Assembly: GCF_040931995.1 (NCBI RefSeq)
Contig: NZ_CP162412.1
Span: 682,001-746,000 of the forward strand
Reading direction: 5' to 3'
Source: Pelagovum sp. HNIBRBA483
Lineage (GTDB): Bacteria > Pseudomonadota > Alphaproteobacteria > Rhodobacterales > Rhodobacteraceae
DNA length: 64,000 bases
A program made the position numbers and the translations under genes. Of the stretch, positions 1 through 8,333 are shown piece after piece (positions within the stretch are counted from its first letter, which is position 1; the number at the start of each line of letters is the position of its first letter). The notes beneath the pieces were generated by a model. That model was not told the origin of the DNA, ran no database searches, and saw only the letters and a program-made list of their open reading frames with translations.

Positions 1-732
1 CATGGTGACGGGCTAATGGTGAGCCAGAAAAGCCCTGAGTGCCTCGATGAGGTGTTTTGGCGGGTGTTTGATGGGGAAGCCTATATCGGCCAGAAGGAAA
101 TGCTGCCGCATCATCCCTCCGCTGAATTGCAGAAGAAGTTTCGCGCCTATGTCGCGGCGATCCTCAATGCGACGCCGGAGAAGCGGTATCTTTCGAAAAA
201 CAACAATAATATCATCCGTTTACCTGCGATCTGCGCGATGTTTCCGAATGCGCATATACTAGTGATGTTCAGAGATCCGCTTGACCATGCAACCTCGTTA
301 TTGCGTCAGCATCGACGGTTCACGGAGCGGCAAACGGAGGATCCCTTTGTCGGCGCGTATATGAATTGGCTGGCGCATCACGAGTTTGGTGCGGGACATT
401 TGCCTTTTGCGCCGGAGGCGGCGGAAGGCAGTTCGCCTAACGAATTGCTCTATTGGCTCCGACAATGGAGCGCCGTGTATGAGCGGCTCTTGAAGGAGGC
501 ACCTCACAACGCGACCTTTATCTGCTATGAGAGTTTATGTGATGATCCGGCCCTTTGGCCCGTGATCGCGGAAAAGTTGGATATTCCTGAAGGCGCGCCT
601 GACTTCAAGAAACCGCATCACAAACCAATTCCTCTGGCAGAATCCGACGATGCATTGGTGTATGTGCGTGATGTCTATGATCGGTTAGTCGCGCGCTCAG
701 AAGCCGAATGGGGCGTCACTCCTGCGGAGTAG
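1..732 (+). CDS. Sulfotransferase family protein, 5'-truncated by the window edge
   Basis: The reading frame is open through base 1 (HGDGL precedes the first internal Met at base 16), so the true start lies outside the window and this is the C-terminal part of a longer protein. The visible 243 residues carry a 3'-phosphate-binding-like segment, 'VMFRDPLDHATSLL', with the Arg and Ser that contact PAPS in sulfotransferases. It is followed by a 'YWLRQW' helix and a late 'FICYESLCDDP' strand typical of Sulfotransfer_1/3 proteins. The N-terminal PAPS-loop would be upstream and cannot be checked. The acceptor is unknown. A second, unrelated-looking sulfotransferase lies at 5427-6245. The family call is fairly secure, the substrate is not. 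Confidence 0.75.
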   Translation, partial: HGDGLMVSQKSPECLDEVFWRVFDGEAYIGQKEMLPHHPSAELQKKFRAYVAAILNATPEKRYLSKNNNNIIRLPAICAMFPNAHILVMFRDPLDHATSLLRQHRRFTERQTEDPFVGAYMNWLAHHEFGAGHLPFAPEAAEGSSPNELLYWLRQWSAVYERLLKEAPHNATFICYESLCDDPALWPVIAEKLDIPEGAPDFKKPHHKPIPLAESDDALVYVRDVYDRLVARSEAEWGVTPAE

Positions 733-736
733 TTCC

Positions 737-1504
737 CTAGCGAGAGGCTTCGTGTTCGAAGCGCTTCTTTGCATAAACTTCGTTGCGGTCGGCCCGCTGC
801 TGATCAGTCAGAGCACGTTCGACATAGGTCAAATGCGCTTCTACCGCGCCGCGCGCGCCCTCTGGGTCGCGGGCTTGAAGTGCCTTATTGATGGCACGGT
901 GTTGGTCTATGAGGACTTCGCGGCTTGTCCTTTGCTTGAACATAACCTGCCGATTATAGAACACGCCCTCGCGTAGCAATTGATACATCGAACGCATCAT
1001 ATGCAGCATGATGACGTTATGGCTGGCATCAATGATCGCGAGATGGAAATCCGCATCGAGCCGTGCTTCGTCGGACGGATTGCGTTTTTGGTGGGCGGCT
1101 TCCATTTTCTTGAAGATCGTATCAATGACCTTCAAATCTGTATCCGATCCAAGTTTCGCCGCCCGCTCGGCGGCAAGCCCTTCCATATCACGGCGGAAAT
1201 GAATGTAATCGAATACCGCCTCGTCATGGCTGGCAAAGAGCCGCACCAATGCATCGGAAAACGCAGAGCCAAGAACATCTGCCACGAAGACCCCTGCGCC
1301 TGCACGGGTCGTCAGCAAGCCGCGCTCCTGAAGATCAGAAATTGCTTCGCGCAGTGACGGACGAGAGACACCGAGGCGCTCGCTCATTTCACGTTCGGCG
1401 GGGAGCCGTTCGCCCGGTTTGAGAATACCACGCAGGATCAAGCCCTCGATCTGCTTGACCACTCCGTTGGACAGTTTCTCCTGTTGGATCTTCTCGAACG
1501 GCAT
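737..1504 (-). CDS. FadR/GntR-family transcriptional regulator, probable glycolate-utilisation regulator
   Basis: This is a 255-residue regulator. An N-terminal winged helix-turn-helix (residues ~8-75, with 'GERLPAEREMSERLGVSRPS' as the recognition region) is followed by an all-helical FCD ligand domain (~95-230, 'DADFHLAIIDASHN' plus a late His). This architecture is shared by GlcC, LldR and PdhR. The ATG at 1504 is preferred over the upstream in-frame start at 1546 because it has a GGAG ribosome-binding site and begins exactly where the family begins. A palindrome TTGGT-N11-ACCAA lies 13 bp upstream of this start. The same palindrome precedes glcD at 18570-18590, so I infer autoregulation and control of glcDEF. 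The ligand (glycolate or a related acid) is inferred only. Confidence 0.85.
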   Translation of the reverse strand: MPFEKIQQEKLSNGVVKQIEGLILRGILKPGERLPAEREMSERLGVSRPSLREAISDLQERGLLTTRAGAGVFVADVLGSAFSDALVRLFASHDEAVFDYIHFRRDMEGLAAERAAKLGSDTDLKVIDTIFKKMEAAHQKRNPSDEARLDADFHLAIIDASHNVIMLHMMRSMYQLLREGVFYNRQVMFKQRTSREVLIDQHRAINKALQARDPEGARGAVEAHLTYVERALTDQQRADRNEVYAKKRFEHEASR

Positions 1505-1516
1505 GTCTCTCCTCCA

Positions 1517-1537
1517 TTGGTAAAAATATATTACCAA
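1517..1537. promoter_or_regulatory. Palindromic operator, TTGGT-N11-ACCAA (copy 1)
   Basis: TTGGT at 1517-1521 and ACCAA at 1533-1537 flank an 11-bp A/T-only spacer. The site lies just upstream of the FadR-type regulator start at 1504, in a position suited to autoregulation. FadR-family operators commonly use TGGT/ACCA half-sites, but usually with a much shorter spacer. A second copy with identical half-sites and spacer length lies before glcD. Confidence 0.65.
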
Positions 1538-1555
1538 ATGACTCATGGCGGCAAC

Positions 1556-1582
1556 AAAAAAGGGGCCACGCGGAGTGGCCCC
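1556..1582 (-). terminator. Rho-independent terminator of the OmpA-like lipoprotein gene
   Basis: A perfect 8-bp stem (GGGGCCAC at 1562-1569 with GTGGCCCC at 1575-1582) closes a 5-nt loop. On the minus strand it is followed directly by six T (1561-1556). It lies 22 bp past the stop of the lipoprotein gene and separates it from the regulator operator. Confidence 0.85.
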
Positions 1583-1603
1583 AATCTTGGAATGTGAATA
1601 AAA

Positions 1604-2263
1604 TCAGACGGTTGGGGTGATAATAATCTCGACGCGACGGTTCTGCTGCCGTCCCTCAGGGGTGAGGTTGGTTGCGATGGGGGCGTTTTCTCCCCTGCCG
1701 ATTGACTGGATGCGGAGAGGCGAAACACCAGATTCGATGAGCACGTTGGTCACGGCGCTGGCGCGGCGGGCGCTGAGATCCTGGTTGTATTCTGCGCTGC
1801 CAGTGTTGTCGGTGTGGCCGATCACGTTGATCCGCGTATCAGGATAGCGGTTGATACTGTCGGCCAAAGTACGGAGATCGCTGCGGAGGGCGCCGGTTAG
1901 ATCTGCTGAGTCGACCGCGAAAAGGATATCCTGAGGCATGGTCACGATCAGCTCGTTGCCTGTGTTGACGATGCCGACCTGACCGCCCATTTGTTCGCGC
2001 AGCTCGGCTTCTTGCCGGTCAAGCGCCGCCCCGCCGATCGCGCCAAGGCCGCCGCCGATCACCGCGCCTGCGATGGCGCGGCCGCGCCGGTCTTCTGCTG
2101 TTTCGCCCCCCGATAGCCCGATCAAAGCACCAAGACCTGCACCCAGCAATGCGCCTTGCTGGGCATTGCGGTTCGGGTTGTTCGTATCGCGCATGTCGAC
2201 ACATGCGGAAACTGTCGTCAGGCTGGCTGCGGCGAAGATCAGCGAGATGCGAGAAAGGGTCAT
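1604..2263 (-). CDS. OmpA-family outer-membrane lipoprotein with glycine-zipper segment
   Basis: The 219-residue product has a signal peptide ending in a lipobox ('VSAC', Cys21), so it should be lipid-anchored. Residues ~36-85 form a glycine-rich zipper (repeated GALLGAGLGALIG-like and AIAGAVIGGGLG-like stretches). Residues ~105-219 form an OmpA-like peptidoglycan-binding domain with the typical 'INVIGHTDNTGSAEYNQDLS' and 'RRVEI' motifs. Such proteins tether the outer membrane to the cell wall; in Pal-like proteins the conserved Asp and Arg bind diaminopimelate. It differs from Pal by the glycine zipper and resembles the YiaD type. It is monocistronic, with its own terminator at 1556-1582. 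The family call is firm, the exact physiological role is not. Confidence 0.88.
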   Translation of the reverse strand: MTLSRISLIFAAASLTTVSACVDMRDTNNPNRNAQQGALLGAGLGALIGLSGGETAEDRRGRAIAGAVIGGGLGAIGGAALDRQEAELREQMGGQVGIVNTGNELIVTMPQDILFAVDSADLTGALRSDLRTLADSINRYPDTRINVIGHTDNTGSAEYNQDLSARRASAVTNVLIESGVSPLRIQSIGRGENAPIATNLTPEGRQQNRRVEIIITPTV

Positions 2264-2364
2264 GACTATTTTCCTTTCGTTATGAAGCGGAGGCGCTTTG
2301 AGCCAAGCTATCTAAATCAGTGGGATGTTATGCAATAGCATGATGCATGTCCGAGATGAATTGC

Positions 2365-3204
2365 TCAAGTATCCAGCGCTTCCAGACGTGCGGATTCATA
2401 TGCAAGGATCGCGCGTTTGACTGGCAGCCCCCAGTGGTAGCCCCCCAAGCCACCGCTTTTGCGCAGAGCGCGGTGGCAGGGGATGAGAAGGCTGATTGGG
2501 TTGCGGCCAACTGCGGTGCCGACGGCGCGAACTGCTTTTGGGTTACCGATGGCCGCGGCGAGATCGGAATAGGTGCTCACATGGCCCGACGGGATGGCGA
2601 GCAGCGCCTCCCAGACCTTGATCTGGAAAGGAGCGCCGATAAGGTGCAGCGGCGTTTCCTTGTGGGTCAGAAAAGCCGCTTCTGCCCACGGGAGCAGGCG
2701 AATTTTGTCTTCAACAAAAGTGGCGTTGGGCCAACGCCCCGCAAGATCGGAATAGGCTTCTGTCCGTCCCATTTCGGCGGCAAAGGCCAAACCGCAGATG
2801 CCGCGATCAGTACCCATTATCAAGGCGGGGCCGAAGGGGCTATCGAACCAGCCTGTATAGATTGTCAGGCCGCTGCCCCCGCGCGCATATTCACCGGGGC
2901 TCATGGCCTCCCATGTCACAAAGAGATCATGAAGCCGCCCGCCACCTGACAGCCCGACAGAATGAGCCGTATCGAGGACGCTGTGGCGGGAATTGAGCAG
3001 CTCGCGCGCGTGATCTATGTGAAGATATTGTTGGTAGCGCTTAGGTGATACGCCAACCCATTGCGAAAATAGCCGCTGGAAATGGGCAGGACTGAGGCCG
3101 ACCTCTTTTGACAGCGCCTCAAGTGAAAGCGGTCCCTGTTGCGCGTGGGTGTCGATCACATCCAAGGCGCGGCGGATCAGCGTGAAATGGTAGTTCTCTT
3201 CCAT
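2365..3204 (-). CDS. AraC-type DNA-binding domain fused to methylated-DNA-protein cysteine methyltransferase (Ada-like)
   Basis: The protein is about 279 residues from the ATG at 3204. The N-terminal part is an AraC-type double helix-turn-helix ('LEALSKEVGLSPAHFQRLFS' in the first repeat). The C-terminal part is an O6-alkylguanine methyltransferase with the 'IPCHRAL' acceptor-cysteine motif and the preceding 'NPISLL' segment, plus the 'FQIKVWEALLAIPSGHVSTY' region that inserts into DNA. It lacks the N-terminal zinc/Cys38 methylphosphotriester domain of E. coli Ada, so it cannot be activated the classical way. The long upstream extension from 3390 was rejected because it runs into the divergent nth gene. 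It pairs divergently with nth, giving a DNA-repair locus. Direct reversal of O6-methylguanine is the expected activity. Confidence 0.88.
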   Translation of the reverse strand: MEENYHFTLIRRALDVIDTHAQQGPLSLEALSKEVGLSPAHFQRLFSQWVGVSPKRYQQYLHIDHARELLNSRHSVLDTAHSVGLSGGGRLHDLFVTWEAMSPGEYARGGSGLTIYTGWFDSPFGPALIMGTDRGICGLAFAAEMGRTEAYSDLAGRWPNATFVEDKIRLLPWAEAAFLTHKETPLHLIGAPFQIKVWEALLAIPSGHVSTYSDLAAAIGNPKAVRAVGTAVGRNPISLLIPCHRALRKSGGLGGYHWGLPVKRAILAYESARLEALDT

Positions 3205-3300
3205 ACTCGGAACATAGGCTCTGTATGGAACCGCCGCGACCCGAAACTTGCGCAAACGGGAAGGCTTGCGAAGGCGTGTCTCCAAAGGCATACCCGCTTT

Positions 3301-3945
3301 ATGGTAAAGCAGCTTGACTATCACACGATCCGAGAGATCTTCACTCGTTTTCGCGACATGGAGTCCGAGCCGAAGGGAGAGCTCGACCATGTGAATGCTT
3401 ATACGCTCGTGGTGGCGGTGGCGCTATCTGCGCAGGCGACGGATGCGGGTGTGAACCGCGCGACGCGGGAACTTTTCAAGATTGCTGATACGCCCCAAAA
3501 GATGCTTGAGCTGGGCGAAGAGGGCCTGATCGCACATATCAAGACGATTGGACTGTTCCGCAACAAAGCTAAGAATGTAATCAAGCTGTCCCGTATTCTG
3601 GTTGAAGAATACGGCGGTGAAGTCCCGAATTCCCGCGCAGCGCTGCAATCCCTACCCGGGGTCGGGCGGAAGACGGCCAACGTGGTGCTGAACATGTGGT
3701 GGCGCTTTCCAGCGCAGGCGGTGGACACGCATATCTTCCGCGTGGGCAATCGTACTGGCATAGCGATGGGCAAGAACGTGGATGCCGTCGAGCGCGCGAT
3801 CGAGGACCATATCCCTGCTGATTTTCAGCTCCATGCGCATCATTGGCTAATATTGCACGGGCGTTATATCTGCGTGGCGCGCAAACCAAAATGCGGAGCC
3901 TGTTTGATCAGGGATCTCTGCAAGTTCGAGGATAAGAGCATATGA
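3301..3945 (+). CDS. nth: Endonuclease III (DNA glycosylase/AP lyase)
   Basis: This 214-residue protein has the normal length for endonuclease III. It has the helix-hairpin-helix 'LPGVGRKTANVVL' with catalytic Lys124 and the downstream catalytic Asp142 ('VDTHIFRV'). It ends in a [4Fe-4S] cluster motif with spacing C-x6-C-x2-C-x5-C ('CVARKPKCGACLIRDLC'). It removes oxidised pyrimidines and cuts the abasic site in base-excision repair. The ATG at 3301 is chosen over the longer in-frame start at 3139, which would overlap the divergent Ada-like gene and add a non-family N-terminus. Its stop overlaps the next start as ATGA, indicating translational coupling with the kinase. Confidence 0.95.
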   Translation: MVKQLDYHTIREIFTRFRDMESEPKGELDHVNAYTLVVAVALSAQATDAGVNRATRELFKIADTPQKMLELGEEGLIAHIKTIGLFRNKAKNVIKLSRILVEEYGGEVPNSRAALQSLPGVGRKTANVVLNMWWRFPAQAVDTHIFRVGNRTGIAMGKNVDAVERAIEDHIPADFQLHAHHWLILHGRYICVARKPKCGACLIRDLCKFEDKSI

Positions 3946-4934
3946 AGAAGTTTCAGGTTGTCGGTATCGGGAACGCGATGGTGGATGTTCTAACCCGCGC
4001 CGAAGACTCGTTTCTGGACGAAGCAGGGATTGAAAAAGGCATCATGCAACTGATCGATATGGAGCGCGCGGTCGCGCTTTATGGCCAGATCGGGCCGGCG
4101 CGTGAGATCTCTGGAGGGTCTGCGGCAAACACGATTGCCGGCATTGCCCAGCTTGGTGGCCGGACGGCCTATGTCGGCAAAGTGAAAGACGATCAGCTTG
4201 GCGCGATTTTCGCGCATGACTTGCGGGCGCAGGGAGCGGAGTATCAAACTGCGCTAGCCCCGAAAAACGCAGATGGCGAGACTGGGCGCTGCATTGTGGT
4301 GGTGACGCCGGATGGCGAGCGTTCAATGAATACCTACCTCGGCGTTACCGAGTTTCTGGAACCCTCCGACATCGACCCCGAAATGATGGGTGATGCGGAG
4401 TGGATCTATCTGGAGGGCTACAGGTTTGACGGACCCGACAGCCATGCGGCCTTCGCCAAGGCAATCAATGCTTGCAAGGGGCGGGGCGGTAAAGTCGCGT
4501 TGACGCTCTCTGATCCGTTTTGCGTGGAAAGGCACCGCGATGCCTTCCGCATGATGATCCGCGAGGACGTCGACCTGTTGTTCTGCAACCGCGCCGAGAT
4601 GCTATCGATGTATCAGACGGACGATTTTGACGAGGCGCTCAAGCAGGCCGGCGAGGAGGTCGAAATGGTCGCCTGCACCGATAGCGAGCATGGGGCGCAT
4701 GTGATTTCTGGTCGGGTGCGGCGGCATGCGCCCGCTGTACCGACGCAGATTGTGGATGCAACAGGCGCGGGTGACCTGTTTGCGGGAGCCTTCATGTGGG
4801 GGCTGGTCAATGGCCATGATGCCGAAACCTGCGGCCGCATGGGGTGTGTTGCTGCCTCGGAAATCATCAGCCACATCGGCGCGCGCCCCGAGGCGGACCT
4901 CAAGGCGCTATTTACTAAACACGGTTTGATTTGA
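3942..4934 (+). CDS. PfkB-family carbohydrate/nucleoside kinase, probably adenosine kinase
   Basis: This is a 330-residue ribokinase-fold enzyme. The N-terminal 'GIGNAMVDVL' and the di-glycine 'SGGSAANTIAGIAQLGG' match the substrate-binding region of adenosine-kinase-like PfkB proteins. The second signature 'DATGAGDLFAGAF' (residues 272-284) contains the anion hole and catalytic Asp278. The overall pattern is that of the alphaproteobacterial 'adenosine kinase' annotation, but sugar specificity cannot be read from sequence, so another nucleoside or sugar is possible. It starts inside the nth stop codon (ATGA overlap), so the two genes are probably co-transcribed. No regulatory site of its own is seen. 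Confidence 0.85.
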   Translation: MKKFQVVGIGNAMVDVLTRAEDSFLDEAGIEKGIMQLIDMERAVALYGQIGPAREISGGSAANTIAGIAQLGGRTAYVGKVKDDQLGAIFAHDLRAQGAEYQTALAPKNADGETGRCIVVVTPDGERSMNTYLGVTEFLEPSDIDPEMMGDAEWIYLEGYRFDGPDSHAAFAKAINACKGRGGKVALTLSDPFCVERHRDAFRMMIREDVDLLFCNRAEMLSMYQTDDFDEALKQAGEEVEMVACTDSEHGAHVISGRVRRHAPAVPTQIVDATGAGDLFAGAFMWGLVNGHDAETCGRMGCVAASEIISHIGARPEADLKALFTKHGLI

Positions 4935-4939
4935 GGCGA

Positions 4940-5362
4940 TCACTCGCTTGTGTCAATGATCGTGAAGGCGTGAGTGACATCGGCAGTTTTGGCCAATGTT
5001 GCAACGGCGGAGCAGTATTTCTCGACTGACAGATCTACTGCGCGTGCGACTTTCTTTTCGTTCAAGCCGCGCCCCGATATCGTGAATTGCATATGCACTT
5101 TGGTGAAGACCTTAGGGTCTTCAGTGGCGCGCTCACCATCAATATCGCACACGCAATCCTCGATCCGCTCGCGGCCTTTTTCAAGGATGGATACGACATC
5201 GTAGGAGGAACAGCCGGCCGTTCCCATAAGAACCAGTTCCATTGGGCTCGGGCCGGGTGTCGGTGCATCGGGGTTGGGGCGAGTGCCCAATACGATTGAA
5301 TGGCCGGTGCCAGAGGTTCCTATGAAGGTCCGGCTTTCGGCCCATTTAACGCGCGCTTTCAT
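4940..5362 (-). CDS. OsmC-family peroxiredoxin-like protein
   Basis: The 140-residue protein is a complete OsmC domain. It starts 'MKARVKW', has the central helix 'SPMELVLMGTAGCSSYDVVSIL' with the first conserved Cys and the second conserved Cys in 'KYCSAVATL'. The two cysteines form the thiol peroxidase centre in OsmC/Ohr proteins. It most resembles the YhfA-type OsmC subgroup rather than Ohr, so organic-peroxide detoxification is likely but not proven. It is convergent with the kinase gene, with only 5 bp between their ends. Confidence 0.88.
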   Translation of the reverse strand: MKARVKWAESRTFIGTSGTGHSIVLGTRPNPDAPTPGPSPMELVLMGTAGCSSYDVVSILEKGRERIEDCVCDIDGERATEDPKVFTKVHMQFTISGRGLNEKKVARAVDLSVEKYCSAVATLAKTADVTHAFTIIDTSE

Positions 5363-5426
5363 GCGATGCTCCCAAGTTTAGATCGCGATCAGATGTAGGG
5401 CGGCGCTGGAGGAAGTGCAACGGGCG

Positions 5427-6245
5427 CTATTCACCCAGCTTTGCATGAATTTCGGCAAGGTCGATTTCGCCGGTCGGCAACTTGTTAGCGGGGTTTTCAA
5501 AGTCGTAGCGGAAGAGCTGGAAGTCTTTCTTGTACATCTCGTAGACCAGATGCATCGAAAGATCGTCGAAATAGTCTTCAACCGGATGCGCGCGCTTGGG
5601 GCCATGACCTTCACTTTCGTTGAAGCGCGGGGTCTGGGCGAGGTCAACAGGGTGAGGGGTCTCGATATTGTCGAGAACAACCTGCATGCCCTCGTTGAAC
5701 TTCTCGGTCCAGAAAATGTGATTATAGCGGCCGCCATTGGCAATGAATGTGGAGATGTGGCCAGACATCGCGGACCAGTGAATGTCAGGATCCATCGGGC
5801 GGCGCCAGCGGATGGTATCGCGCGCGAAGAGCAGGAAGCGGCGAAAGCTCTTGATCTGGTCGAACTCGAAGCCAGTAGCGGGATCACCGACCTCGATTCC
5901 GTATTTCTGGATGAGCAGTGGGACAAGGTTGCCGCGATAGCGACGCCCGTTTCGTTGGATGCCGCATATTTTGTCAAAAAAGGAAGACAAAATGCGGGTG
6001 TATGGGTTGCGCACGCATGTGAAAGCATAGGCTTGCTGGGCGGTGACGGCTTCTGAAATGGCGTCCTTGCTGGCATCAAAAGCCCATTTATGCATACCGG
6101 ATTGCGCATCGTGGATGTCGCCATCGAAATATGTTCCGTGGTCCGAGTAATAGAGAACCTGACCGATCGTTGAGCAGGCACATTTGGGAACCACGCGATA
6201 GATCACGCTCTCGCTTTCAGTCATCCAAGTGCCGGGAAATCCCAT
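5427..6245 (-). CDS. Sulfotransferase family protein (carbohydrate sulfotransferase type)
   Basis: The 272-residue protein has the two PAPS-binding signatures of Sulfotransfer_2 enzymes: an early 5'-phosphosulfate loop 'VVPKCACSTIGQ' (residues ~18-29) and the 3'-phosphate site 'FTCVRNPYTRILSSFFDK' (~75-92). No signal peptide or transmembrane segment is seen, so it should act on a cytoplasmic or lipid-linked sugar. The divergent neighbour at 6383 is a GT14-type glycosyltransferase, only about 140 bp away. The two could belong to synthesis of a sulfated surface glycan, which is an inference from position. The start at 6245 places the PAPS loop at the usual distance from the N-terminus. Confidence 0.82.
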   Translation of the reverse strand: MGFPGTWMTESESVIYRVVPKCACSTIGQVLYYSDHGTYFDGDIHDAQSGMHKWAFDASKDAISEAVTAQQAYAFTCVRNPYTRILSSFFDKICGIQRNGRRYRGNLVPLLIQKYGIEVGDPATGFEFDQIKSFRRFLLFARDTIRWRRPMDPDIHWSAMSGHISTFIANGGRYNHIFWTEKFNEGMQVVLDNIETPHPVDLAQTPRFNESEGHGPKRAHPVEDYFDDLSMHLVYEMYKKDFQLFRYDFENPANKLPTGEIDLAEIHAKLGE

Positions 6246-6382
6246 TTTGCTTACTCCTTGCGCCGTTTATCGACGCCAAAGCCCAATAACGCTTTCAAAA
6301 AATCAACATCCCCTGTTTATTCAACCTTGGTTCACGCTATCAAGTGAAAACCAAAAATGGAGAGAACGGGAACTGCGGACGC

Positions 6383-7960
6383 ATGGCAAAGATCGCCTTT
6401 ATTCTTCTGTGCCACAAAGATCCGGCGGCGATCGTGCAGCAAGCGCGACAGCTGACGGCCGCAGGAGATTATATCGCCATCCATTTCGATGCGAGTGCTC
6501 CCAGTGAGGCTTATGAGCAGATCAAAGATGAGCTCGGCAGCGACCCTAATGTCGTTTTCGCAAAGAAACGCATCAAGTGTGGTTGGGGGGAATGGAGCCT
6601 CGTTCGGGCAACGCTCTATGCGATTGAGGCTGCGGTTGATGAATTCCCCCGCGCGACGCATTTCTACATGGTGTCGGGCGACTGTATGGCGATCAAGTCA
6701 GCCGAATATGCGCACAGGTTCCTCGACTCGCGGGATGTTGATTACATTGAAAGCGTTGATTATTTCGAGGGCGGTTGGATCAAGACCGGTATGATCGAAG
6801 AGCGTTTGATCTATCGCCATTTTTTCAACGAACGTAAAAATAAGTGGATTTTTTACAAAAGCCTCGAGTTGCAAAAGCGGCTCGGCCTAAAGAGGGAAAT
6901 TCCAAACGATCTACAGATCATGATCGGAAGCCAGTGGTGGTGTTTGCGCCGAAGGACGATCGAATGGGTTATCGATTTCACGCGTAAGCGGCGCGATATC
7001 ATGCGTTTTTTCAAGACGACGTGGATTCCAGACGAGACGTTTTTTCAGACGATTGTCCGTCATCTGGTTCCCGGGCACGAGATCGAGAGTCGCACGCTCA
7101 CATTCCTGATGTTTACCGATTACGGGATGCCTGTGACGTTCTATAATGATCACTACGATTTGCTTCTGTCTCAGGATGCATTGTTCGCGCGAAAGATCAG
7201 CCCAGAGGCAAAGAAACTCAAGACACGCCTTGGCGCGCTTTATGCGTCAGAGCGCACTGATTTTCGTATTTCGGACGAAGGGCGCAATCGCTTTCAGTTC
7301 CTGGTCGGGCGGGGGCGTGTTGGGCGCAGGTTCGGGCCGCGCTTTTGGGAAAAAGACAGCTCACTCGGGCGTGATCGGGAACTACTGATCATTGCCTGCA
7401 AAAAATGGCATGTGGCGAAGCGCTTGGTCGGTTCGATTAAGCACCATACAAACCTTCCGGCTGTTGATTACCTCTTCAACGAGGAGAATACACCGCTGCC
7501 GGATCTGGGCGGCATTCAGGAAAATCTGACGAAACGGACCCGCCACCGGCGCGCACTCATGAGGATGTTGTTCGAGTATTTCGATACCAAGCGCCTGATC
7601 ATGTGTATCGACACGGCGAGCATCGACCTTTTGCACGATTTCTTTTCTGACAGGTCGCGCACCAAACTTCTGGAAGTAGAGTGTAATTTCAGTGACGACT
7701 ACCTGATCGGCCACGCCAAGCGCGTTGGCCTCGCAGGTGAGGAAACACAAAAGGAAACGCTTCAGCAGCTTTTACCCACCGTGCGCTACGATGTGATCTA
7801 TGAAAGTGATGCCATTAAGGATGCCCAGTTTCCGGACCATTTCCGGATTACTGAAGGAATTTCCGCTGAACAGAATGCATTGGCGCTGGAGGCTTTTCTA
7901 TCGGTGGATCATGATGTAGCGCTTGGCGTGGCGCAGACGCCGTATTTGTTCGTTGACTGA
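6383..7960 (+). CDS. GT14-type beta-N-acetylglucosaminyl/xylosyltransferase with C-terminal DUF5927-like domain
   Basis: This is a 525-residue two-part protein. Residues ~1-260 form a GT14 (core-2/I-branching) domain: 'KIAFILLCHKDP' at the N-terminus, 'IAIHFDASAP', 'YMVSGDCMAIKSAEY' and 'IGSQWWCLRR', then 'WIPDETFFQTI', which carries the acidic residue expected in the active site. Residues ~270-525 are a separate domain that I recognise as the DUF5927-type C-terminus often found on this enzyme in Rhodobacteraceae. The ATG at 6383 is preferred because 'MAKIAFILLCHK' is the family N-terminus; an in-frame ATG at 6344 adds 13 residues. No signal peptide is seen. The product glycan is unknown. It is followed after 10 bp by the HIT gene. 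Confidence 0.85.
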   Translation: MAKIAFILLCHKDPAAIVQQARQLTAAGDYIAIHFDASAPSEAYEQIKDELGSDPNVVFAKKRIKCGWGEWSLVRATLYAIEAAVDEFPRATHFYMVSGDCMAIKSAEYAHRFLDSRDVDYIESVDYFEGGWIKTGMIEERLIYRHFFNERKNKWIFYKSLELQKRLGLKREIPNDLQIMIGSQWWCLRRRTIEWVIDFTRKRRDIMRFFKTTWIPDETFFQTIVRHLVPGHEIESRTLTFLMFTDYGMPVTFYNDHYDLLLSQDALFARKISPEAKKLKTRLGALYASERTDFRISDEGRNRFQFLVGRGRVGRRFGPRFWEKDSSLGRDRELLIIACKKWHVAKRLVGSIKHHTNLPAVDYLFNEENTPLPDLGGIQENLTKRTRHRRALMRMLFEYFDTKRLIMCIDTASIDLLHDFFSDRSRTKLLEVECNFSDDYLIGHAKRVGLAGEETQKETLQQLLPTVRYDVIYESDAIKDAQFPDHFRITEGISAEQNALALEAFLSVDHDVALGVAQTPYLFVD

Positions 7961-7970
7961 GGAGCTAGCC

Positions 7971-8333
7971 GTGGAATTTGTTTACGATCCCGAGAACATT
8001 TTCGCCAAAATTCTGCGCGGAGAGATCCCGAATAAAACTGTTTACGAAAACGATCATGCGCTGGCATTTCATGATATCGCACCGCAGGCACCCCAGCATG
8101 TGATGGTGATCCCAAAGGGCGCCTATGTCAGCCTTGACCATTTTGCGCGCGATGCGAGCGCGGAAGAACAGCATGGTTTTATGAAGGCTGTCGCTGAAGT
8201 GTGCGAGATTCTGGGCGTTGATGACGGTTTTCGCGCAATCGCGAATTCGCGGGAACATGGCGGACAGGAAGTGCCGCATTTCCACCTGCACATTGTTTCG
8301 GGGCGGCCATTAGGGCCTATGCTTGCGCGGTGA
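7971..8333 (+). CDS. HIT-family nucleotide hydrolase (Hint-type)
   Basis: The 120-residue protein starts at a GTG with a GAGGAG ribosome-binding site at 7959-7964 that overlaps the stop of the glycosyltransferase gene. It has the family N-terminus 'IFAKILRGEIPNKTVYEND', the 'DIAPQAPQHVMVIPK' strand and the catalytic histidine triad 'PHFHLHIVSG'. Hint proteins hydrolyse adenosine phosphoramidates and lysyl-AMP-type conjugates. It is convergent with the ABC ATPase gene and abuts it end to end. An in-frame ATG at 7923 lies inside the upstream gene and is unlikely. Confidence 0.93.
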   Translation: MEFVYDPENIFAKILRGEIPNKTVYENDHALAFHDIAPQAPQHVMVIPKGAYVSLDHFARDASAEEQHGFMKAVAEVCEILGVDDGFRAIANSREHGGQEVPHFHLHIVSGRPLGPMLAR

